Notes: a model not told the origin generated them from the letters alone. 49,830 nucleotides of DNA from an uncultured Enterobacteriaceae bacterium (GCA_947631255.1 CANRKT010000021.1:1-49830), one strand, 5' to 3'; shown: positions 36,551 to 48,496, counted from the first letter of the stretch. Made by a program: numbers and translations.

Positions 36551-38200
36551 TTATGCGCGCCATGCCTTGTAACGGTTAATCAGGCTGTTAGTCGAGCTAT
36601 CATGCCCTGTGACCTGCTGGTCGTTATTCAGTTCTGGCAGAATACGGCTGGCAAGTTGTTTACCCAGTTCTACTCCCCACTGATCAAAAGTGAAGATGTT
36701 CAGAATCGCACCCTGAGTGAAGATTTTGTGCTCATACATAGCAATCAGTGCGCCCAGGCTAAATGGCGTGATTTCACGCAGCAAAATAGAGTTGGTCGGA
36801 CGGTTACCTTCGAACACTTTAAACGGCACCACATTTTCCAGAGCTTTAGGATCTTTACCCTGAGAGGCAAACTCCTGCTCAACCACTTCACGTGACTTAC
36901 CAAACGCCAGCGCTTCTGTCTGAGCAAAGAAGTTAGACAGTAATTTAGGATGGTGATCTGACAGTGGGTTATGGCTGATAGCCGGTGCGATAAAATCGCA
37001 AGGGATCAGTTTCGTTCCCTGATGGATCAGCTGGTAGAACGCATGCTGACCATTGGTACCAGGCTCACCCCAAATGATGGGTCCAGTCTGGTAATCAACT
37101 GGCGCACCGGTACGGTCAACATATTTACCGTTTGACTCCATGTTACCCTGCTGGAAGTAAGCCGGGAAACGGTGCATATATTGGTCGTATGGCAGAATGG
37201 CTTCAGTTTCAGCGCCGAAGAAATTGTTGTACCACAGACCAATCAGTGCCAGCAGAACCGGGATATTTTGCTCTGCCGGCGTTTCAGCAAAGTGTTTATC
37301 CATGGCATGAGCACCGCTCAGTAATTCAATAAAGTTGTCATAGCCAATGGACAGAATAATCGACAGGCCAATCGCCGACCACAGTGAGTAACGTCCACCG
37401 ACCCAGTCCCAGAACTCAAACATATTTGCGGTATCAATACCGAATTCACCTACAGCCTGGCCGTTGGTCGACAGGGCAGCAAAGTGTTTAGCAACATGTT
37501 GTTCGTCAACTGCCGCTTTCAGGAACCAGTCACGAGCACTGTGGGCATTGGTCATCGTTTCCTGAGTCGTAAAGGTTTTAGAAGCGACCAGGAACAGCGT
37601 TGTTTCTGGGTTAAGGTTTTTCAGAACCTCAACCATTTGAGTACCATCGACGTTAGAAACAAAGTGCATATTCAGGTGATTTTTGTAGGGACGCAGCGCT
37701 TCTGTGACCATAAATGGCCCCAGGTCTGAACCACCGATACCAATGTTCACCACATCAGTAATGGATTTACCGGTGTAACCTTTCCAGTGACCACTAATGA
37801 CATTCTCTGAGAAGGATTTCATCTTCTCCAGCACCGCATTGACTTCTGGCATCACATCTTTGCCGTCAACCAGAATAGGCGTATTACTGCGGTTACGTAG
37901 TGCAACATGGAGTACCGCACGATCTTCAGTACGGTTAATTTTTTCACCCGCAAACATAGACTTGATAGCACTTTGCAGGTCAGTCTCTTTCGCCAGGGCC
38001 TGGAGTTTCTCAAGAGTTTCGGTGGTCATGCGGTTTTTAGAGAAGTCTACCAGCATGGAATCATCGAAGGTGGCAGAGAACTTTGCAAAGCGATCATTAT
38101 CTTGTGCGAACAGCTCTGCCAATGTGACATCTTTAAGTTCTTCGTAGTGATCCTGAAGTGACTGCCAGGCTTTGGTATGCGTTGGGTTGATGTTTTTCAT
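36551..38200 (-). CDS. pgi: Glucose-6-phosphate isomerase
   Basis: From the ATG at 38200 the protein has 549 residues, exactly E. coli length and starting [20 protein letters not shown] after the Met; a frame four codons longer is possible. Conserved blocks are [56 protein letters not shown] and a C-terminal [10 protein letters not shown] with the usual catalytic His and Lys nearby. It interconverts glucose-6-phosphate and fructose-6-phosphate in glycolysis. It is a single-gene unit divergent from lysC. Confidence 0.97.
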   Translation of the reverse strand: MKNINPTHTKAWQSLQDHYEELKDVTLAELFAQDNDRFAKFSATFDDSMLVDFSKNRMTTETLEKLQALAKETDLQSAIKSMFAGEKINRTEDRAVLHVALRNRSNTPILVDGKDVMPEVNAVLEKMKSFSENVISGHWKGYTGKSITDVVNIGIGGSDLGPFMVTEALRPYKNHLNMHFVSNVDGTQMVEVLKNLNPETTLFLVASKTFTTQETMTNAHSARDWFLKAAVDEQHVAKHFAALSTNGQAVGEFGIDTANMFEFWDWVGGRYSLWSAIGLSIILSIGYDNFIELLSGAHAMDKHFAETPAEQNIPVLLALIGLWYNNFFGAETEAILPYDQYMHRFPAYFQQGNMESNGKYVDRTGAPVDYQTGPIIWGEPGTNGQHAFYQLIHQGTKLIPCDFIAPAISHNPLSDHHPKLLSNFFAQTEALAFGKSREVVEQEFASQGKDPKALENVVPFKVFEGNRPTNSILLREITPFSLGALIAMYEHKIFTQGAILNIFTFDQWGVELGKQLASRILPELNNDQQVTGHDSSTNSLINRYKAWRA

Positions 38201-38424
38201 AGCAATACTCATGTGATTTAAGAATCGGAACTATTTTGATTGTAACGCCTACAGGCAAAAATTGTGACGCTTTTCATATTCCGTTAGTGTGTTATCTATT
38301 TCAAATGAACATGTCAAAGTATAGGTACTATTAGTTATATTCCTATCCCCCTCCTGTCGATAAATAATCCGTATAATCCCAGCGTTGACTTCCCCCCTAT
38401 TAACCTTTATTTATTAAGACCTAA

Positions 38425-38440
38425 CCTGTGCTTGCACAGG
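38425..38440 (+). other. Hairpin in front of the lysine riboswitch
   Basis: CCTGTGC-TT-GCACAGG is a perfect 7-bp stem immediately before the riboswitch P1 helix; E. coli lysC has an equivalent hairpin at the same place. Confidence 0.7.
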
Positions 38441-38663
38441 CCAGAAGAGGCGCGTTACCCAGGTAAGATATCGTAGGAACCAATCCTGTGATGATATATG
38501 AGGGGGAGTAACGCCGAGATGATGCTACGCATGGTAACGTCCATCATCGACCACAGGGGCTGAATCCTCTGGGTTGTCACCCTGGATGTTCGTTAAGGAA
38601 CATTTAATAACCGACTTACTGAGTCCATGACCTGAGTCGGTCAACAAGGTGGAGCACTTCTGG
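38441..38663 (+). promoter_or_regulatory. Lysine riboswitch (L box) controlling lysC
   Basis: P1 is CCAGAAG (38441-38447) pairing with CTTCTGG (38657-38663). Conserved core elements are in order: AGAGGCGCGTTACCCA, GGAACCAATCCTGTGATGA, TGAGGGGGAGTAACGCCGAG, ACAGGGGCTGAATCCTCTGG and GGTTGTCACC, then GGTGGAGCACTTCTGGGTGA. This is the aptamer that binds lysine and shuts off lysC. The expression platform is the remaining 100 nt up to the ACGAGGT ribosome binding site, which E. coli controls mainly at translation with Rho-dependent effects. Confidence 0.95.
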
Positions 38664-38765
38664 GTGAATCCGTAGTTGTCTGCGTCCACCCCGTATACCG
38701 CTCTTTCCTTGTGCCAAGGCTGAATAATTTTTGCCAGAAATCTGGCTCCCTGACACGAGGTAGTT

Positions 38766-40115
38766 ATGTCTCAAATAGTAGTCGCCAAATTTGGTGGTAC
38801 CAGCGTTGCCAATTTCGAGGCGATGAATCGCAGTGCCGATGTTGTTCTCTCTGATGAGAGAGTTCGTGTTGTCGTGCTCTCTGCTTCCGCAGGCGTAACC
38901 AATTTACTGGTTGCACTGGCTGAAGGGCTTGAGTCTGATGCGCGCCAGGAAAGTATTGAGACAATACGTAAAATTCAGTACGACATTATTGAGCATCTTG
39001 CCCAGCCACAAGTTATCTGTGAAGAAATTGATCGCCTGCTTGAAAATATTTCAACTCTGGCAGAAGCGGCTTCTCTGGCAACCTCTAATGCATTAACAGA
39101 TGAACTGCTCAGCCACGGTGAGCTGATGTCCACTCTGCTGTTCGTTGAGATACTGCGCCAACGCGAGATCAATGCTCAGTGGTTCGATGTGCGTAAAGTC
39201 ATGCGCACCAATGACCGCTTTTCCCGTGCTGAACCAGAGGTTGCCACAGTGGGTCAGCTGGTTGCTCAACACTTAGCGCCACATTTATCAGATTCACGGG
39301 TTATCACCCAGGGCTTTATTGGTAGCGAAGAAAAAGGACGCACGACCACGCTGGGTCGTGGTGGCAGCGACTATACTGCTGCCTTGCTGGGTGAAGCGCT
39401 TCATGCTGCACGTGTTGATATCTGGACAGATGTGCCGGGAATTTATACGACTGATCCGCGTGTGGTTCCTGCGGCCAAGCGTATTGACAGGATTGCCTTT
39501 GGAGAAGCGGCTGAAATGGCCACTTTTGGTGCCAAGGTTTTACATCCAGCGACGCTTATGCCTGCTGTACGCAGTGATATTCCCGTGTTCGTGGGTTCAA
39601 GTAAAGACCCGGCAGCAGGTGGAACGCTGGTCTGCAACAAAACCGAGAATCCACCACTTTTCCGTGCGCTGGCCTTACGTCGTAAACAGACCCTGCTGAC
39701 TCTGCATAGCCTGAATATGCTGCACTCACGTGGCTTCCTCGTCGAAGTATTCACCGTTCTGGCTCGCCACAATATTTCAGTGGATTTGATCACTACTTCT
39801 GAAGTGAGCATTGCACTGACACTGGATACCACCGGCTCCACGTCAACAGGTGGCAGCCTGCTGACCTCCGCGCTGCTGACTGAACTGTCTGCACTGTGCC
39901 GTGTTGAAGTGGAAGAAAATCTCGCTCTGGTCGCGATTATCGGTAATAACTTATCTAAAGCTTGTGGTGTAGGAAAAGAGGTGTTCGGTGTACTGGAACC
40001 CTTCAATATTCGTATGATTTGCTATGGGGCATCCAGCTACAACCTGTGTTTCCTGGTTCCTGGTGATGATGTAGAAGAAGTCGTACAGGAACTGCACCGT
40101 AATCTGTTTGAATAA
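38766..40115 (+). CDS. lysC: Lysine-sensitive aspartokinase III
   Basis: A 449-residue protein, exactly E. coli length. The kinase domain has VAKFGGTSVANF at the start, QGFIGSEEKGRTTTLGRGGS near 190-210 and DVPGIYTTDPRVVPAAKRID. Two C-terminal ACT domains bind lysine for feedback inhibition. It phosphorylates aspartate, the first step to lysine, threonine and methionine. Control is double: allosteric and through the riboswitch upstream. Confidence 0.97.
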   Translation: MSQIVVAKFGGTSVANFEAMNRSADVVLSDERVRVVVLSASAGVTNLLVALAEGLESDARQESIETIRKIQYDIIEHLAQPQVICEEIDRLLENISTLAEAASLATSNALTDELLSHGELMSTLLFVEILRQREINAQWFDVRKVMRTNDRFSRAEPEVATVGQLVAQHLAPHLSDSRVITQGFIGSEEKGRTTTLGRGGSDYTAALLGEALHAARVDIWTDVPGIYTTDPRVVPAAKRIDRIAFGEAAEMATFGAKVLHPATLMPAVRSDIPVFVGSSKDPAAGGTLVCNKTENPPLFRALALRRKQTLLTLHSLNMLHSRGFLVEVFTVLARHNISVDLITTSEVSIALTLDTTGSTSTGGSLLTSALLTELSALCRVEVEENLALVAIIGNNLSKACGVGKEVFGVLEPFNIRMICYGASSYNLCFLVPGDDVEEVVQELHRNLFE

Positions 40116-40141
40116 TGGCCAGAGACTAAAACCCATGACAA

Positions 40142-40172
40142 AAGGCCGAACATCCGTTCGGCCTTGTTATCT
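40142..40172 (+). terminator. Rho-independent terminator of lysC
   Basis: AAGGCCGAAC (40142-40151) and GTTCGGCCTT (40156-40165) form a 10-bp stem with a 4-nt loop followed by a T-rich stretch (GTTATCTTTT), 26 bp after the lysC stop. Confidence 0.85.
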
Positions 40173-40274
40173 TTTCAATCTGGCAGCAGCACAAACTAAC
40201 GATTGATGCTATTTTGGTGTGGACAGAACCTGTTTGTTTTTATACTAAAAACCGTTCTCTAAGAGGTCGTACAG

Positions 40275-40547
40275 ATGTCCACAGCCAGACTGACACAGAA
40301 AGATATGACGGAAAGCGAGCAACGCGAACTAAAAACGTTGCTGGATCGCGCACGCATTGCTCAGGGTCGCCCATTGACCAACTCAGAAACGAACCAAGTA
40401 AAAAAAGAGTATGTTGATAAACTGATGGCCGAACGTGAACTGGCCGCCAAAAAAGCCCGTCAGATTAAAAAGAAAAATTCTTTAAAACCAGACACTTCAG
40501 CTTCATTTTCATGGTCAGCCAATAATCACTCACGTGGAAAACGATGA
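40275..40547 (+). CDS. yjbD: DUF3811 family protein YjbD
   Basis: A 90-residue charged, helical protein starting MSTARLTQKDMTESEQRELK, with a lysine-rich C-terminal half (AAKKARQIKKKNS). Length and position between lysC and convergent rluF match E. coli YjbD (DUF3811). The function is unknown; the basic tail might bind nucleic acid. A purine-rich site (AAGAGG) precedes the ATG. Confidence 0.85.
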   Translation: MSTARLTQKDMTESEQRELKTLLDRARIAQGRPLTNSETNQVKKEYVDKLMAERELAAKKARQIKKKNSLKPDTSASFSWSANNHSRGKR

Positions 40548-40553
40548 TTCACC

Positions 40554-40586
40554 AGAGAGGGGAAAATCTATTGGCTACCCCTCTCT
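40554..40586. terminator. Hairpin between convergent yjbD and rluF
   Basis: AGAGAGGGG (40554-40562) pairs with CCCCTCTCT (40578-40586). It sits in the 44-bp gap between the two stop codons and probably serves both genes. Confidence 0.65.
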
Positions 40587-40591
40587 GCCTG

Positions 40592-41476
40592 TCAACGCCT
40601 TTTCTTTTTTCGTCCTGGCGCTGTAAAACGCTTACGTGAAGCCAACTCTGCCGGGGTCTTAGCCATATTTTTTGCTCCGCTGCCGGCAGGTTTTTTTACC
40701 ACTGAAGCGGTCGTTTTAGCTTTTGCTTTAGCGGGTTTCACCACTTTTTCTTCCGAGCTGGAATCTTCAATCAGTTTAAATAGTTCAACTAATTCATCAT
40801 CGCTCAGATCGCGCCATTCGCCCAGAGGGAGCCCGGAAAGGCTCACATTCATAATACGCATACGTTCAAGTTTGGTGACTTCATAGCCAAAATGTTCACA
40901 CATCCGACGAATTTGACGGTTGAGTCCCTGCACCAGCGTAATACGAAATACAAAAGGGGCTTCTTTTTTAACCTTACACTTCTTCGTGACGGTACCGAGA
41001 ATAGGAACGCCACGACTCATGCCAAGAATAAATTCATCAGTGACCAGTTTATTCACTGTTACCAGATACTCTTTTTCGTGGTCGTTACCGGCACGAAGGA
41101 TCTTATTGACCAGGTCACCATGGTTGGTCAGAAAAATCAGCCCCTGAGAGTCTTTATCAAGGCGACCAATCGGGAATACACGTTTACTGTGATTCACAAA
41201 ATCAACAATATTATCGCGCTCACTATCTTCCGTGGTGCTTACAATACCTACCGGTTTATTCAATGCAATCAGGACTAAATCGTCTTCCTCGCGAGGTTCG
41301 ATGAGCTGACCATTCACTTTTACGCTATCGCCAACCAACACCTGATCGCCAATTTTGGCGCGTTTGCCGTTGACGAAAACCAACCCCTGCTCGATAAAGC
41401 GATCGGCATCACGGCGCGAGCAAATCCCACTCTCGCTAATATATTTATTAAGACGAATAGATGAATCAGTCAGCAT
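40592..41476 (-). CDS. rluF: 23S rRNA pseudouridine(2604) synthase
   Basis: A 294-residue protein (E. coli 290). An N-terminal S4 RNA-binding domain ([20 protein letters not shown] to about residue 60) precedes the RsuA/RluB-type catalytic domain with [16 protein letters not shown] (catalytic Asp) and [20 protein letters not shown]. The last 50 residues are Lys/Ala-rich and disordered. It modifies U2604 of 23S rRNA, with some activity on tRNA-Tyr. Confidence 0.95.
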   Translation of the reverse strand: MLTDSSIRLNKYISESGICSRRDADRFIEQGLVFVNGKRAKIGDQVLVGDSVKVNGQLIEPREEDDLVLIALNKPVGIVSTTEDSERDNIVDFVNHSKRVFPIGRLDKDSQGLIFLTNHGDLVNKILRAGNDHEKEYLVTVNKLVTDEFILGMSRGVPILGTVTKKCKVKKEAPFVFRITLVQGLNRQIRRMCEHFGYEVTKLERMRIMNVSLSGLPLGEWRDLSDDELVELFKLIEDSSSEEKVVKPAKAKAKTTASVVKKPAGSGAKNMAKTPAELASRKRFTAPGRKKKRR

Positions 41477-41601
41477 GGTTCCTCCACAAAACCAGGACTA
41501 TACCTTACCCACAGGGCCTTGCGAATAAGGTTAGTAAACATTATTTTAATCTTAAGGCGCCCAGACAAAATAACCTGTCTGCCTGCACCCACTGAACACG
41601 A

Positions 41602-43233
41602 TTAATCACTGTCACGTTCATCATCTTCGTCGGGTTGGCTCATTACGCTGTAGGCTACATTACAGAACAAGGAATTCAGTCGATTCATATCTCCCAGCAA
41701 ACCTAAGTGCAGCGAACTGGTTTCAATGCTTTGGACGTTTTGCTGATGCAGTCTGTCAACATGGGCATGGGAATAACGGCGGTTCATGATCCGAAAACGA
41801 TGTTTATTCCGTCGTAAACGTCGGGCACTATTGATATCTCTGGAGAAAAAGACCGACATGCTGAGTTGTAAGTTACTGATCAACTGCTGATACAGGCTAT
41901 CCAGTTCCTTCAGACCTTCAGCAGAAAAAGAGCGACGTACAGCCAGTGATTTATCCGCCACGGCGCTTCCCATTCGCTCAATGATATCTGATGCTTGCTC
42001 GAGATTAAGGGATACTTCGATTATCTCGGCCCAACGGCGTGACTCCTCTTCGGCTAAGGCCTCCCTCGGCATCTGGGCCAGGTAGAGTTTAATCCCGGTA
42101 TAGAGAATGTTGACATCATCAGCCTGCTTGCGGAGCTCTTTTTCTTCGCGGGGTTCGCCCTGAACCACCTTACGCCAGCTATCCAGCATTTGCTCCAGCA
42201 CATCTCCCATTCTCAGCGTTTCACGCGTTGCATTGACCAGCCCCAGCGCAGGAATTTCCAGATCTGCCGGATCCAGATGTTTAAGTTTCATCCGCGTATC
42301 GAGTTCAGGTGATTCACGAATAACCCGTCGGCAAAAACGTGCCATCGGTTCAGCGAAAGGCACCATTGCAAGACAACGGATCAGGTTATAAAACACATGG
42401 AAGTAAATGACTAAATCAGCCTGGCCCAGTGGGAGTCTCTGTATCTGTGCTGCCAGAACATGAACAAAAGGCAGGACTATCACGCACCCCATCAATTTAA
42501 ATAACAGACTTCCCAGCGCAACTCGGCGAGCAGCAGCATTCGCCGCACTGTTATTAATCATCGCCAGCAAACCAGAACCCAGGTTCGTACCAATCACCAG
42601 ACATAATGCCACATCGAAGGGGATGATACCGGTTGCCGTCAGTGTAGCGGTCAGTAGCACCGCAGCGAGACTGGAATACGTGATAATGGCAAATGCCGCC
42701 CCAATCAGAGCATCAAGCATGATGTCTCCCGTCAGGGAAGCAAAAATAACCTTGATTCCTGAAGCCTGAGTTATCGGAGTCACTGCGGTCACGATAAGCT
42801 CAAGAGCCAATAGAACTAACCCCAGGCCAATCCCAACTCGACCTAATTGCCCTACACGATTCTGTTTACGGCTGAGAAAAAGAATGACGCCAATAAAAAT
42901 AAGCAGGGGTGAAAGCCAGGAGAGATCAAACGTAAGTACACGCGCCATAAGAGCGGTACCCACATCAGCACCGAGAACAATCACCAGTGCTGGGGCCAGG
43001 GCAATCAAATCCTGAGCAACAAAGGATGTCACCAGCATCGTGGTGGCATTACTACTTTGTACTAGTGCCGTCACACCAATACCTGCACAAAAGGCGATGG
43101 GTTTCTTTTCTATACTGCGGCTTAATACACTACGCAGATTTGCCCCGTACACCCGCATTATTCCGGTACGAACAATATGCGTACCCCATACTAATAGAGC
43201 GACAGCAGAAAGTAGGTGCAACAAAGTTAACAC
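41602..43233 (-). CDS. yjbB: Na/phosphate cotransporter family protein YjbB
   Basis: A 543-residue protein. Residues 1 to about 310 are membrane segments with the duplicated QSS-type motifs of Na/Pi cotransporters (VTALVQSSNATTMLVTSFVA; IGTNLGSGLLAMINNSAANA). The rest is a cytoplasmic PhoU-like helical domain (ILYTGIKLYL, LEQASDIIERMGSAV). The E. coli homologue exports phosphate when internal levels are high. It lies between rluF and metH on the same strand; pepE, present here in E. coli, is absent. Confidence 0.92.
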   Translation of the reverse strand: MLTLLHLLSAVALLVWGTHIVRTGIMRVYGANLRSVLSRSIEKKPIAFCAGIGVTALVQSSNATTMLVTSFVAQDLIALAPALVIVLGADVGTALMARVLTFDLSWLSPLLIFIGVILFLSRKQNRVGQLGRVGIGLGLVLLALELIVTAVTPITQASGIKVIFASLTGDIMLDALIGAAFAIITYSSLAAVLLTATLTATGIIPFDVALCLVIGTNLGSGLLAMINNSAANAAARRVALGSLLFKLMGCVIVLPFVHVLAAQIQRLPLGQADLVIYFHVFYNLIRCLAMVPFAEPMARFCRRVIRESPELDTRMKLKHLDPADLEIPALGLVNATRETLRMGDVLEQMLDSWRKVVQGEPREEKELRKQADDVNILYTGIKLYLAQMPREALAEEESRRWAEIIEVSLNLEQASDIIERMGSAVADKSLAVRRSFSAEGLKELDSLYQQLISNLQLSMSVFFSRDINSARRLRRNKHRFRIMNRRYSHAHVDRLHQQNVQSIETSSLHLGLLGDMNRLNSLFCNVAYSVMSQPDEDDERDSD

Positions 43234-43394
43234 GGGTTCTCATTCTCCTTATATTTCTTAGTATTCCTGATAAAACGGTTAGTTACACCCCCAGTATAGA
43301 GGGTTTAGGTCAAGAAAGAGACAACACAGTGGAAAGGGTATTTTTGAGAGGATAGCGTGCTTTAATACAGTACTAACGGGGTAAAACCACCAAC
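43234..43394. other. Intergenic region metH-yjbB
   Basis: A 160-bp gap containing the yjbB promoter region, directly after the metH terminator on the minus strand. No gene is seen. Confidence 0.4.
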
Positions 43395-43428
43395 TAAAAA
43401 CCTGGCGGAAATATTATTCCCCCAGGTT
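43395..43428 (-). terminator. Rho-independent terminator of metH
   Basis: AACCTGG (43399-43405) pairs with CCAGGTT (43422-43428), and on the minus strand the stem runs into TTTTTAG. It lies about 40 bp after the metH stop. Confidence 0.75.
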
Positions 43429-43468
43429 ACTGCTCATAGCTAAATCAGCTTGTCCAACTCAATATTGA

Positions 43469-46400
43469 TTAATCAGCATCATAACCTAAGTTAGGAGCCA
43501 GCCAGCGTTCAACTTCATTGATATTCATCCCCTTACGTTGAGCATAATCTTCAACCTGGTCACGCTGAATTTGTGCAACCGCGAAGTACTTACTTTCTGG
43601 ATGACTGAAATACCAGCCGGCTACCGAGGCTCCTGGCCACATCGCATAGGACTCAGTTAACTGCATGCCAATCACTTTTTCTACGTCGAGTAACTTCCAG
43701 ATAGCCGCTTTTTCGGTATGTTCCGGGCAGGCTGGGTAGCCTGGAGCTGGACGAATACCTTGATAATTCTCGCGGATCAGCTCTTCATTACTCAGATTTT
43801 CATCCGCGGCATAACCCCAGTAGACTTTACGAACCTGCTCATGGAGATATTCAGCAAAAGCTTCAGCCAGACGATCGGCAACCGCTTTGATCATGATTTT
43901 ATTATAGTCATCATGCTGAGCGTCATACACCTCTGCCAGAGCATCCTCTTCCATCCCCCCTGTGACAGCAAAAGCACCTATATAGTCTGCTTTACCACTC
44001 TCTTTTGGCGCAACAAAATCAGCCAGACAGTAGTTAGCAAAATCGGTCTTCTCTGTCTGTTGGCGCAAATGATGTCCGACGGTCAGCAGCTCTTCGCGAG
44101 TCTCATCCCGATAAATTTCTATATCGTCGTCAATCCGGTTTGCCGGAAACAGTCCCACAACGCCGCGAGGCACCAGTGTTTTGGTATTATGCAGCATATC
44201 GAGTAGCTCATTAGCGTCATCAAATAGTCGCTTAGCCTCTTCACCCACCACTTCATCTTCCAGTATGCGCGGATACTTGCCCGCCAGGGACCAGGTCATA
44301 AAGAATGGGGTCCAGTCGATATACGGGCGAAGTATCGCAATATCAGCAATGACTTCTTGCACTCCCAACTGCTGTGCTACCGGAGGGGTATAAGCCGCCC
44401 AGTCAAATGTTGAGGCGTTAGCACGAGCAGTCGCTAATGAAACCGGAGGTGTACGCGGCTTTTTACGCCCATGCTGGATACGGACGGTTTCGTACTCTTT
44501 ACGCATCCGGGTGACAAAATCATCCCGTAACGTATCTGACAGCAAGGATGAAACCACGCCAACGGTACGTGAAGCATTCTGCACATATACCGTTGGGCCA
44601 CTGTAATTCTGTTCAATTTTTACTGCGGTATGCGCTTTTGATGTCGTCGCACCACCAATCAGCAATGGAATAGTGAAGCCCTGGCGCTCCATCTCTTTCG
44701 CCACGTTGACCATTTCATCCAGCGATGGGGTTATCAAACCGGACAAGCCAATTAAATCGGCATTCAGTTCACGCGCTGTTTTGAGGATTTTTTCCGCCGG
44801 AACCATGACACCGAGATCAATGATTTCATAGTTATTACATTGCAGTACCACACCAACAATGTTTTTACCAATATCGTGTACATCCCCCTTCACGGTGGCA
44901 ATGACCATTTTACCGTTGGTACGTCCTTTCTCTTTGCTGGCCTCTATATAGGGTTCAAGATAAGCCACTGCTAGCTTCATCACTCGTGCTGACTTAACCA
45001 CTTGTGGTAGGAACATTTTTCCTTCACCAAACAGGTCACCCACCACGTTCATACCGTCCATGAGAGGGCCTTCAATCACTTCAATCGGGCGGCTGGCCAG
45101 CAGACGGGCTTCTTCCGTATCAGACTCGATAAATTCAGTGATCCCTTTAACCAGCGCATATTCCAGACGCTTCTGTACTTCCCAGCTCCGCCATTCAGCC
45201 TGCTGGGCATTCGCGCTGCCATCACTTGCACTACCCCGGTAGCGCTCGGCCAAATTCAGCAGACGTTCTGTTCCGTCATCACGGCGATTCAGAATAACGT
45301 CTTCCACTGCTTCCCGTAGCTCAGTCGGGAGATCATCATAAATGGCCAATTGCCCGGCGTTAACAATCCCCATACCCATGCCATTACGGATAGCGTAATA
45401 CAAGAACACCGCGTGGATAGCTTCACGTACCGGGTCATTACCACGGAATGAGAAGGAGACGTTAGAAACCCCACCGGAAATCATGGCATGAGGGAGTTCA
45501 CGCTTAATATCTTCACAGGCACCAATAAAGTCCTGAGCATAGTTATTATGTTCTTCAATACCGGTCGCAACCGCAAAGATATTGGGGTCGAAAATAATAT
45601 CTTCCGGCGGGAAGCCAACTTCTTCAGTGAGGATTTTGTAAGCGCGGCGGCAAATTTCAATCTTACGCTCACGAGTATCGGCCTGACCGACCTCATCAAA
45701 TGCCATCACGACCATGGCTGCACCATACCGACGAACCAATTTTGCGTGATGAGTAAATGCCTCAACACCCTCTTTCATCGAGATGGAGTTAACGATACCT
45801 TTGCCCTGAATACATTTCAGACCTTTTTCGATAACGTCCCACTTTGAGGAGTCAATCATAATCGGAACACGGGCAATATCTGGCTCACCGGCTATCAGGT
45901 TCAGAAAACGAACCATCGCTGCTTCGGCATCCAGCATCCCTTCATCCATATTGATATCGATGATTTGGGCACCGCTTTCTACCTGCTGTAGAGCAACTTC
46001 CAGCGCCTCGTTATATTTTTCGTCTTTGATCAGGCGTTTAAATTTTGCAGAACCCGTGACGTTAGTTCTCTCACCAACGTTCACGAATAAACTATCGGCA
46101 CCAATATTCAGTGGTTCCAGACCCGCAAGGCGGCAGGAGACCGGTAAATCAGGTAACTGACGCGGAGCAACACCTGCAACGGCCTGACTCATGGCCGCAA
46201 TATGTTCAGGTGTGGTGCCGCAACAACCGCCAATGATATTCAGGAAGCCCGCATGAGCCCACTCCCTCACCTGTTCGGCCATGGTAGCAGCATCGAGGTC
46301 ATACTCACCAAAAGCATTGGGCAGCCCGGCATTCGGGTGAGCTGTGACATAACTTTCAGAAATACGAGATAATTCCGCTATGTACTGGCGTAATTCATCA

Positions 46401-47152
46401 GGGCCCAGCGCACAGTTAAGCCCAAAAGTCAGAGCTTCAGCATGGCGCAAAGAGTTATAAAATGCCTCTGTCGTTTGCCCGGAGAGGGTACGCCCAGAAG
46501 CATCTGTAATCGTCCCGGAAATCATCAGCGGTAGCTCAATACCCAAGGCATCAAACTCCGCTTTAACAGCGAAGATAGCCGCCTTGGCATTCAGGGTATC
46601 AAAGATGGTTTCAATCATGATTAAGTCAACGCCACCTTCGACTAGCGCACGCGTTGACTCACGATAAGCTTCCACCAGTTGATCAAAAGTGACATTACGA
46701 AACGCAGGATCGTTAACATCTGGCGAGATAGAGGCAGTACGGTTGGTCGGACCCAGTACTCCCGCGACATAACGCGGCTTTTCAGGTGTACGCGCCGTCC
46801 ATTCGTCAGCACAAGCACGCGCCAGTCTGGCGGCTTCATAGTTAATTTCAGCCGATAGAGACCCCATTTGGTAGTCTGCCATCGCAATCGCTGTTGAGTT
46901 AAAGGTATTGGTTTCGACAATATCTGCCCCGGCAGCAAAGTAGGCAGAGTGAATCTCAGCTATCGTTTCTGGTTTACTGAGTACCAGTAAGTCATTGTTA
47001 CCTTTTAGATCACAAGGCCATTGTGCAAAACGCTCTCCCCGAAAATCACTTTCATCAAAGCGATAGCTCTGGATCATGGTACCCATGCCACCATCCAGCA
47101 CCAGAATACGCTCGCTTAGCTGACGTTTTAGTTGTTCGACTTTGTTACTCAA
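43469..47152 (-). CDS. metH: Cobalamin-dependent methionine synthase
   Basis: A 1227-residue protein, exactly E. coli length, with all four modules. The homocysteine domain has zinc-binding Cys in FGLNCALGP and [10 protein letters not shown]. The methyltetrahydrofolate domain ([16 protein letters not shown] on) is the second. The cobalamin domain contains [14 protein letters not shown] with the axial His near 759 and [13 protein letters not shown]. The C-terminal AdoMet activation domain ends near [19 protein letters not shown]. It makes methionine from homocysteine and needs B12. metA precedes it on the same strand with a MetR-like site between. Confidence 0.98.
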   Translation of the reverse strand: MSNKVEQLKRQLSERILVLDGGMGTMIQSYRFDESDFRGERFAQWPCDLKGNNDLLVLSKPETIAEIHSAYFAAGADIVETNTFNSTAIAMADYQMGSLSAEINYEAARLARACADEWTARTPEKPRYVAGVLGPTNRTASISPDVNDPAFRNVTFDQLVEAYRESTRALVEGGVDLIMIETIFDTLNAKAAIFAVKAEFDALGIELPLMISGTITDASGRTLSGQTTEAFYNSLRHAEALTFGLNCALGPDELRQYIAELSRISESYVTAHPNAGLPNAFGEYDLDAATMAEQVREWAHAGFLNIIGGCCGTTPEHIAAMSQAVAGVAPRQLPDLPVSCRLAGLEPLNIGADSLFVNVGERTNVTGSAKFKRLIKDEKYNEALEVALQQVESGAQIIDINMDEGMLDAEAAMVRFLNLIAGEPDIARVPIMIDSSKWDVIEKGLKCIQGKGIVNSISMKEGVEAFTHHAKLVRRYGAAMVVMAFDEVGQADTRERKIEICRRAYKILTEEVGFPPEDIIFDPNIFAVATGIEEHNNYAQDFIGACEDIKRELPHAMISGGVSNVSFSFRGNDPVREAIHAVFLYYAIRNGMGMGIVNAGQLAIYDDLPTELREAVEDVILNRRDDGTERLLNLAERYRGSASDGSANAQQAEWRSWEVQKRLEYALVKGITEFIESDTEEARLLASRPIEVIEGPLMDGMNVVGDLFGEGKMFLPQVVKSARVMKLAVAYLEPYIEASKEKGRTNGKMVIATVKGDVHDIGKNIVGVVLQCNNYEIIDLGVMVPAEKILKTARELNADLIGLSGLITPSLDEMVNVAKEMERQGFTIPLLIGGATTSKAHTAVKIEQNYSGPTVYVQNASRTVGVVSSLLSDTLRDDFVTRMRKEYETVRIQHGRKKPRTPPVSLATARANASTFDWAAYTPPVAQQLGVQEVIADIAILRPYIDWTPFFMTWSLAGKYPRILEDEVVGEEAKRLFDDANELLDMLHNTKTLVPRGVVGLFPANRIDDDIEIYRDETREELLTVGHHLRQQTEKTDFANYCLADFVAPKESGKADYIGAFAVTGGMEEDALAEVYDAQHDDYNKIMIKAVADRLAEAFAEYLHEQVRKVYWGYAADENLSNEELIRENYQGIRPAPGYPACPEHTEKAAIWKLLDVEKVIGMQLTESYAMWPGASVAGWYFSHPESKYFAVAQIQRDQVEDYAQRKGMNINEVERWLAPNLGYDAD

Positions 47153-47277
47153 CTCAGGACTCCTGGTGTTAACTTGACAAGGTGCAGGTTCAACTGTCCT
47201 GTCTGCGCCTTGGCGTGATTATCTGGGGATGAAAAAACCTATATAATACTGTCTATATCACAGCATGCTAAAAGCAA

Positions 47278-47290
47278 TGAAGCCACTTCA
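47278..47290. promoter_or_regulatory. MetR-type binding site upstream of metH
   Basis: TGAA-GCCAC-TTCA matches the MetR consensus TGAA-N5-TTCA exactly. It lies 125 bp upstream of the metH start codon, just past the metA stop. MetR with homocysteine activates metH in E. coli, so the same is expected here. A TATTAT-like -10 lies closer to metH. Confidence 0.65.
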
Positions 47291-47300
47291 TATGAAGGGC

Positions 47301-48230
47301 CTAGTCGAGCGTAGGGTTCATATGACGTAAATCGAATGGTGTTATCTGATAAACGTAATAATTCAGCCAGTTAGTAAACAATAAATTACCGTGACTACGC
47401 CAGGTTCCACGTGGTGTGTTCGCCGGATCATTATCAGGGAAGTAGTTATAAGGTATTTCGGGTTCAAGACCCGCCTCCAGGTCGCGGAAATATTCACCCG
47501 CTAGCGTCAAAGCATCATATTCCGGATGACCGGTGACAAAAGCGATACGTTTGTCTTTACTGGCAAACAGATAAGCATCACCACTCTCAGACTCAGCAAA
47601 GATCTCAAGATCTGTATGATTACGAATCAAATCTGCCGGAAAGTCAGCGTAGCGTGAATGAGGTGCCAGGAATGAGTCGTCAAATCCACGGGTGAAAAGT
47701 GCATGCGGGTGAGTAATATTATGTTTATAAATCCCTGAGAGCTTTTCGTTACGCGTTTGTTTTGGAATACCGTAGAGAATATTGAGTGCTGCCTGTACAG
47801 CCCAACAGACAAAAAGTGTCGAGGTGACATGATTTTTCGCCCACAGTAATATCTGTTGAATTTGAGGCCAGTAAGCCACATCGTTAAACTCAACCAAGCC
47901 CAGTGGTGCCCCAGTCACGATTAATCCATCAAAGTTATCATTTTTGATATCTTCAAAGTTGCAGTAAAAATTATTGAGATGCTCAGTGGGCGTATTACGT
48001 GACTCACGTGCGTCGATGCGCAATAGCTGAATATCAACCTGCAATGGCGAGTTAGAGAGCAAACGCAGAAACTGATTCTCCGTCTCAATTTTTTTCGGCA
48101 TCAGATTCAGTATCAGTACCTTCAGTGGACGGATTTCCTGATTGCTCGCACGTGATGTTGTCATCACAAAGACATTTTCTTCGCGCAGAAAATTGACGGC
48201 AGGTAACTCGTCTTGCACCCGAATCGGCAT
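47301..48230 (-). CDS. metA: Homoserine O-succinyltransferase
   Basis: A 309-residue protein, exactly E. coli length. The class I glutamine amidotransferase-like fold has the nucleophile Cys142 in [11 protein letters not shown] and the catalytic His and Glu in [11 protein letters not shown] (about 235-237). The lysine near 47 ([14 protein letters not shown]) shapes the acyl-CoA site. It activates homoserine with succinyl-CoA, the first step of methionine synthesis. MetJ-type boxes lie upstream. Confidence 0.97.
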   Translation of the reverse strand: MPIRVQDELPAVNFLREENVFVMTTSRASNQEIRPLKVLILNLMPKKIETENQFLRLLSNSPLQVDIQLLRIDARESRNTPTEHLNNFYCNFEDIKNDNFDGLIVTGAPLGLVEFNDVAYWPQIQQILLWAKNHVTSTLFVCWAVQAALNILYGIPKQTRNEKLSGIYKHNITHPHALFTRGFDDSFLAPHSRYADFPADLIRNHTDLEIFAESESGDAYLFASKDKRIAFVTGHPEYDALTLAGEYFRDLEAGLEPEIPYNYFPDNDPANTPRGTWRSHGNLLFTNWLNYYVYQITPFDLRHMNPTLD

Positions 48231-48265
48231 AACCTTATATCCTCAAAGCACAGGTTTAAACGTTT

Positions 48266-48281
48266 AGACATCCAGACAGCT
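48266..48281. promoter_or_regulatory. MetJ operator (tandem met boxes) of metA
   Basis: Two adjacent 8-mers, AGACATCC and AGACAGCT, match AGACGTCT in 6 of 8 and 6 of 8 positions, and a weaker AAACGTTT box precedes them at 48258-48265. They lie 36 bp before the metA start codon, the expected place for repression by MetJ with S-adenosylmethionine. Confidence 0.7.
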
Positions 48282-48496
48282 AACAATATCGAGTTTATAC
48301 GATGATGTCGAGCTTATCGCCTAAAGGTGAAAATGTTTCATTTACAGAATATAATTTTTTAAAGCAGAATAAATATCACTGTCGGTATTATTGATTGGAT
48401 AGGGAAGGGTTTCTTAAGCGAATCTAATAAAAAGCAGACAGAAATGATACTTGTAAGCAGTATCCTCTCTCCTTTTCAAGGAGAGAGGATATTCAA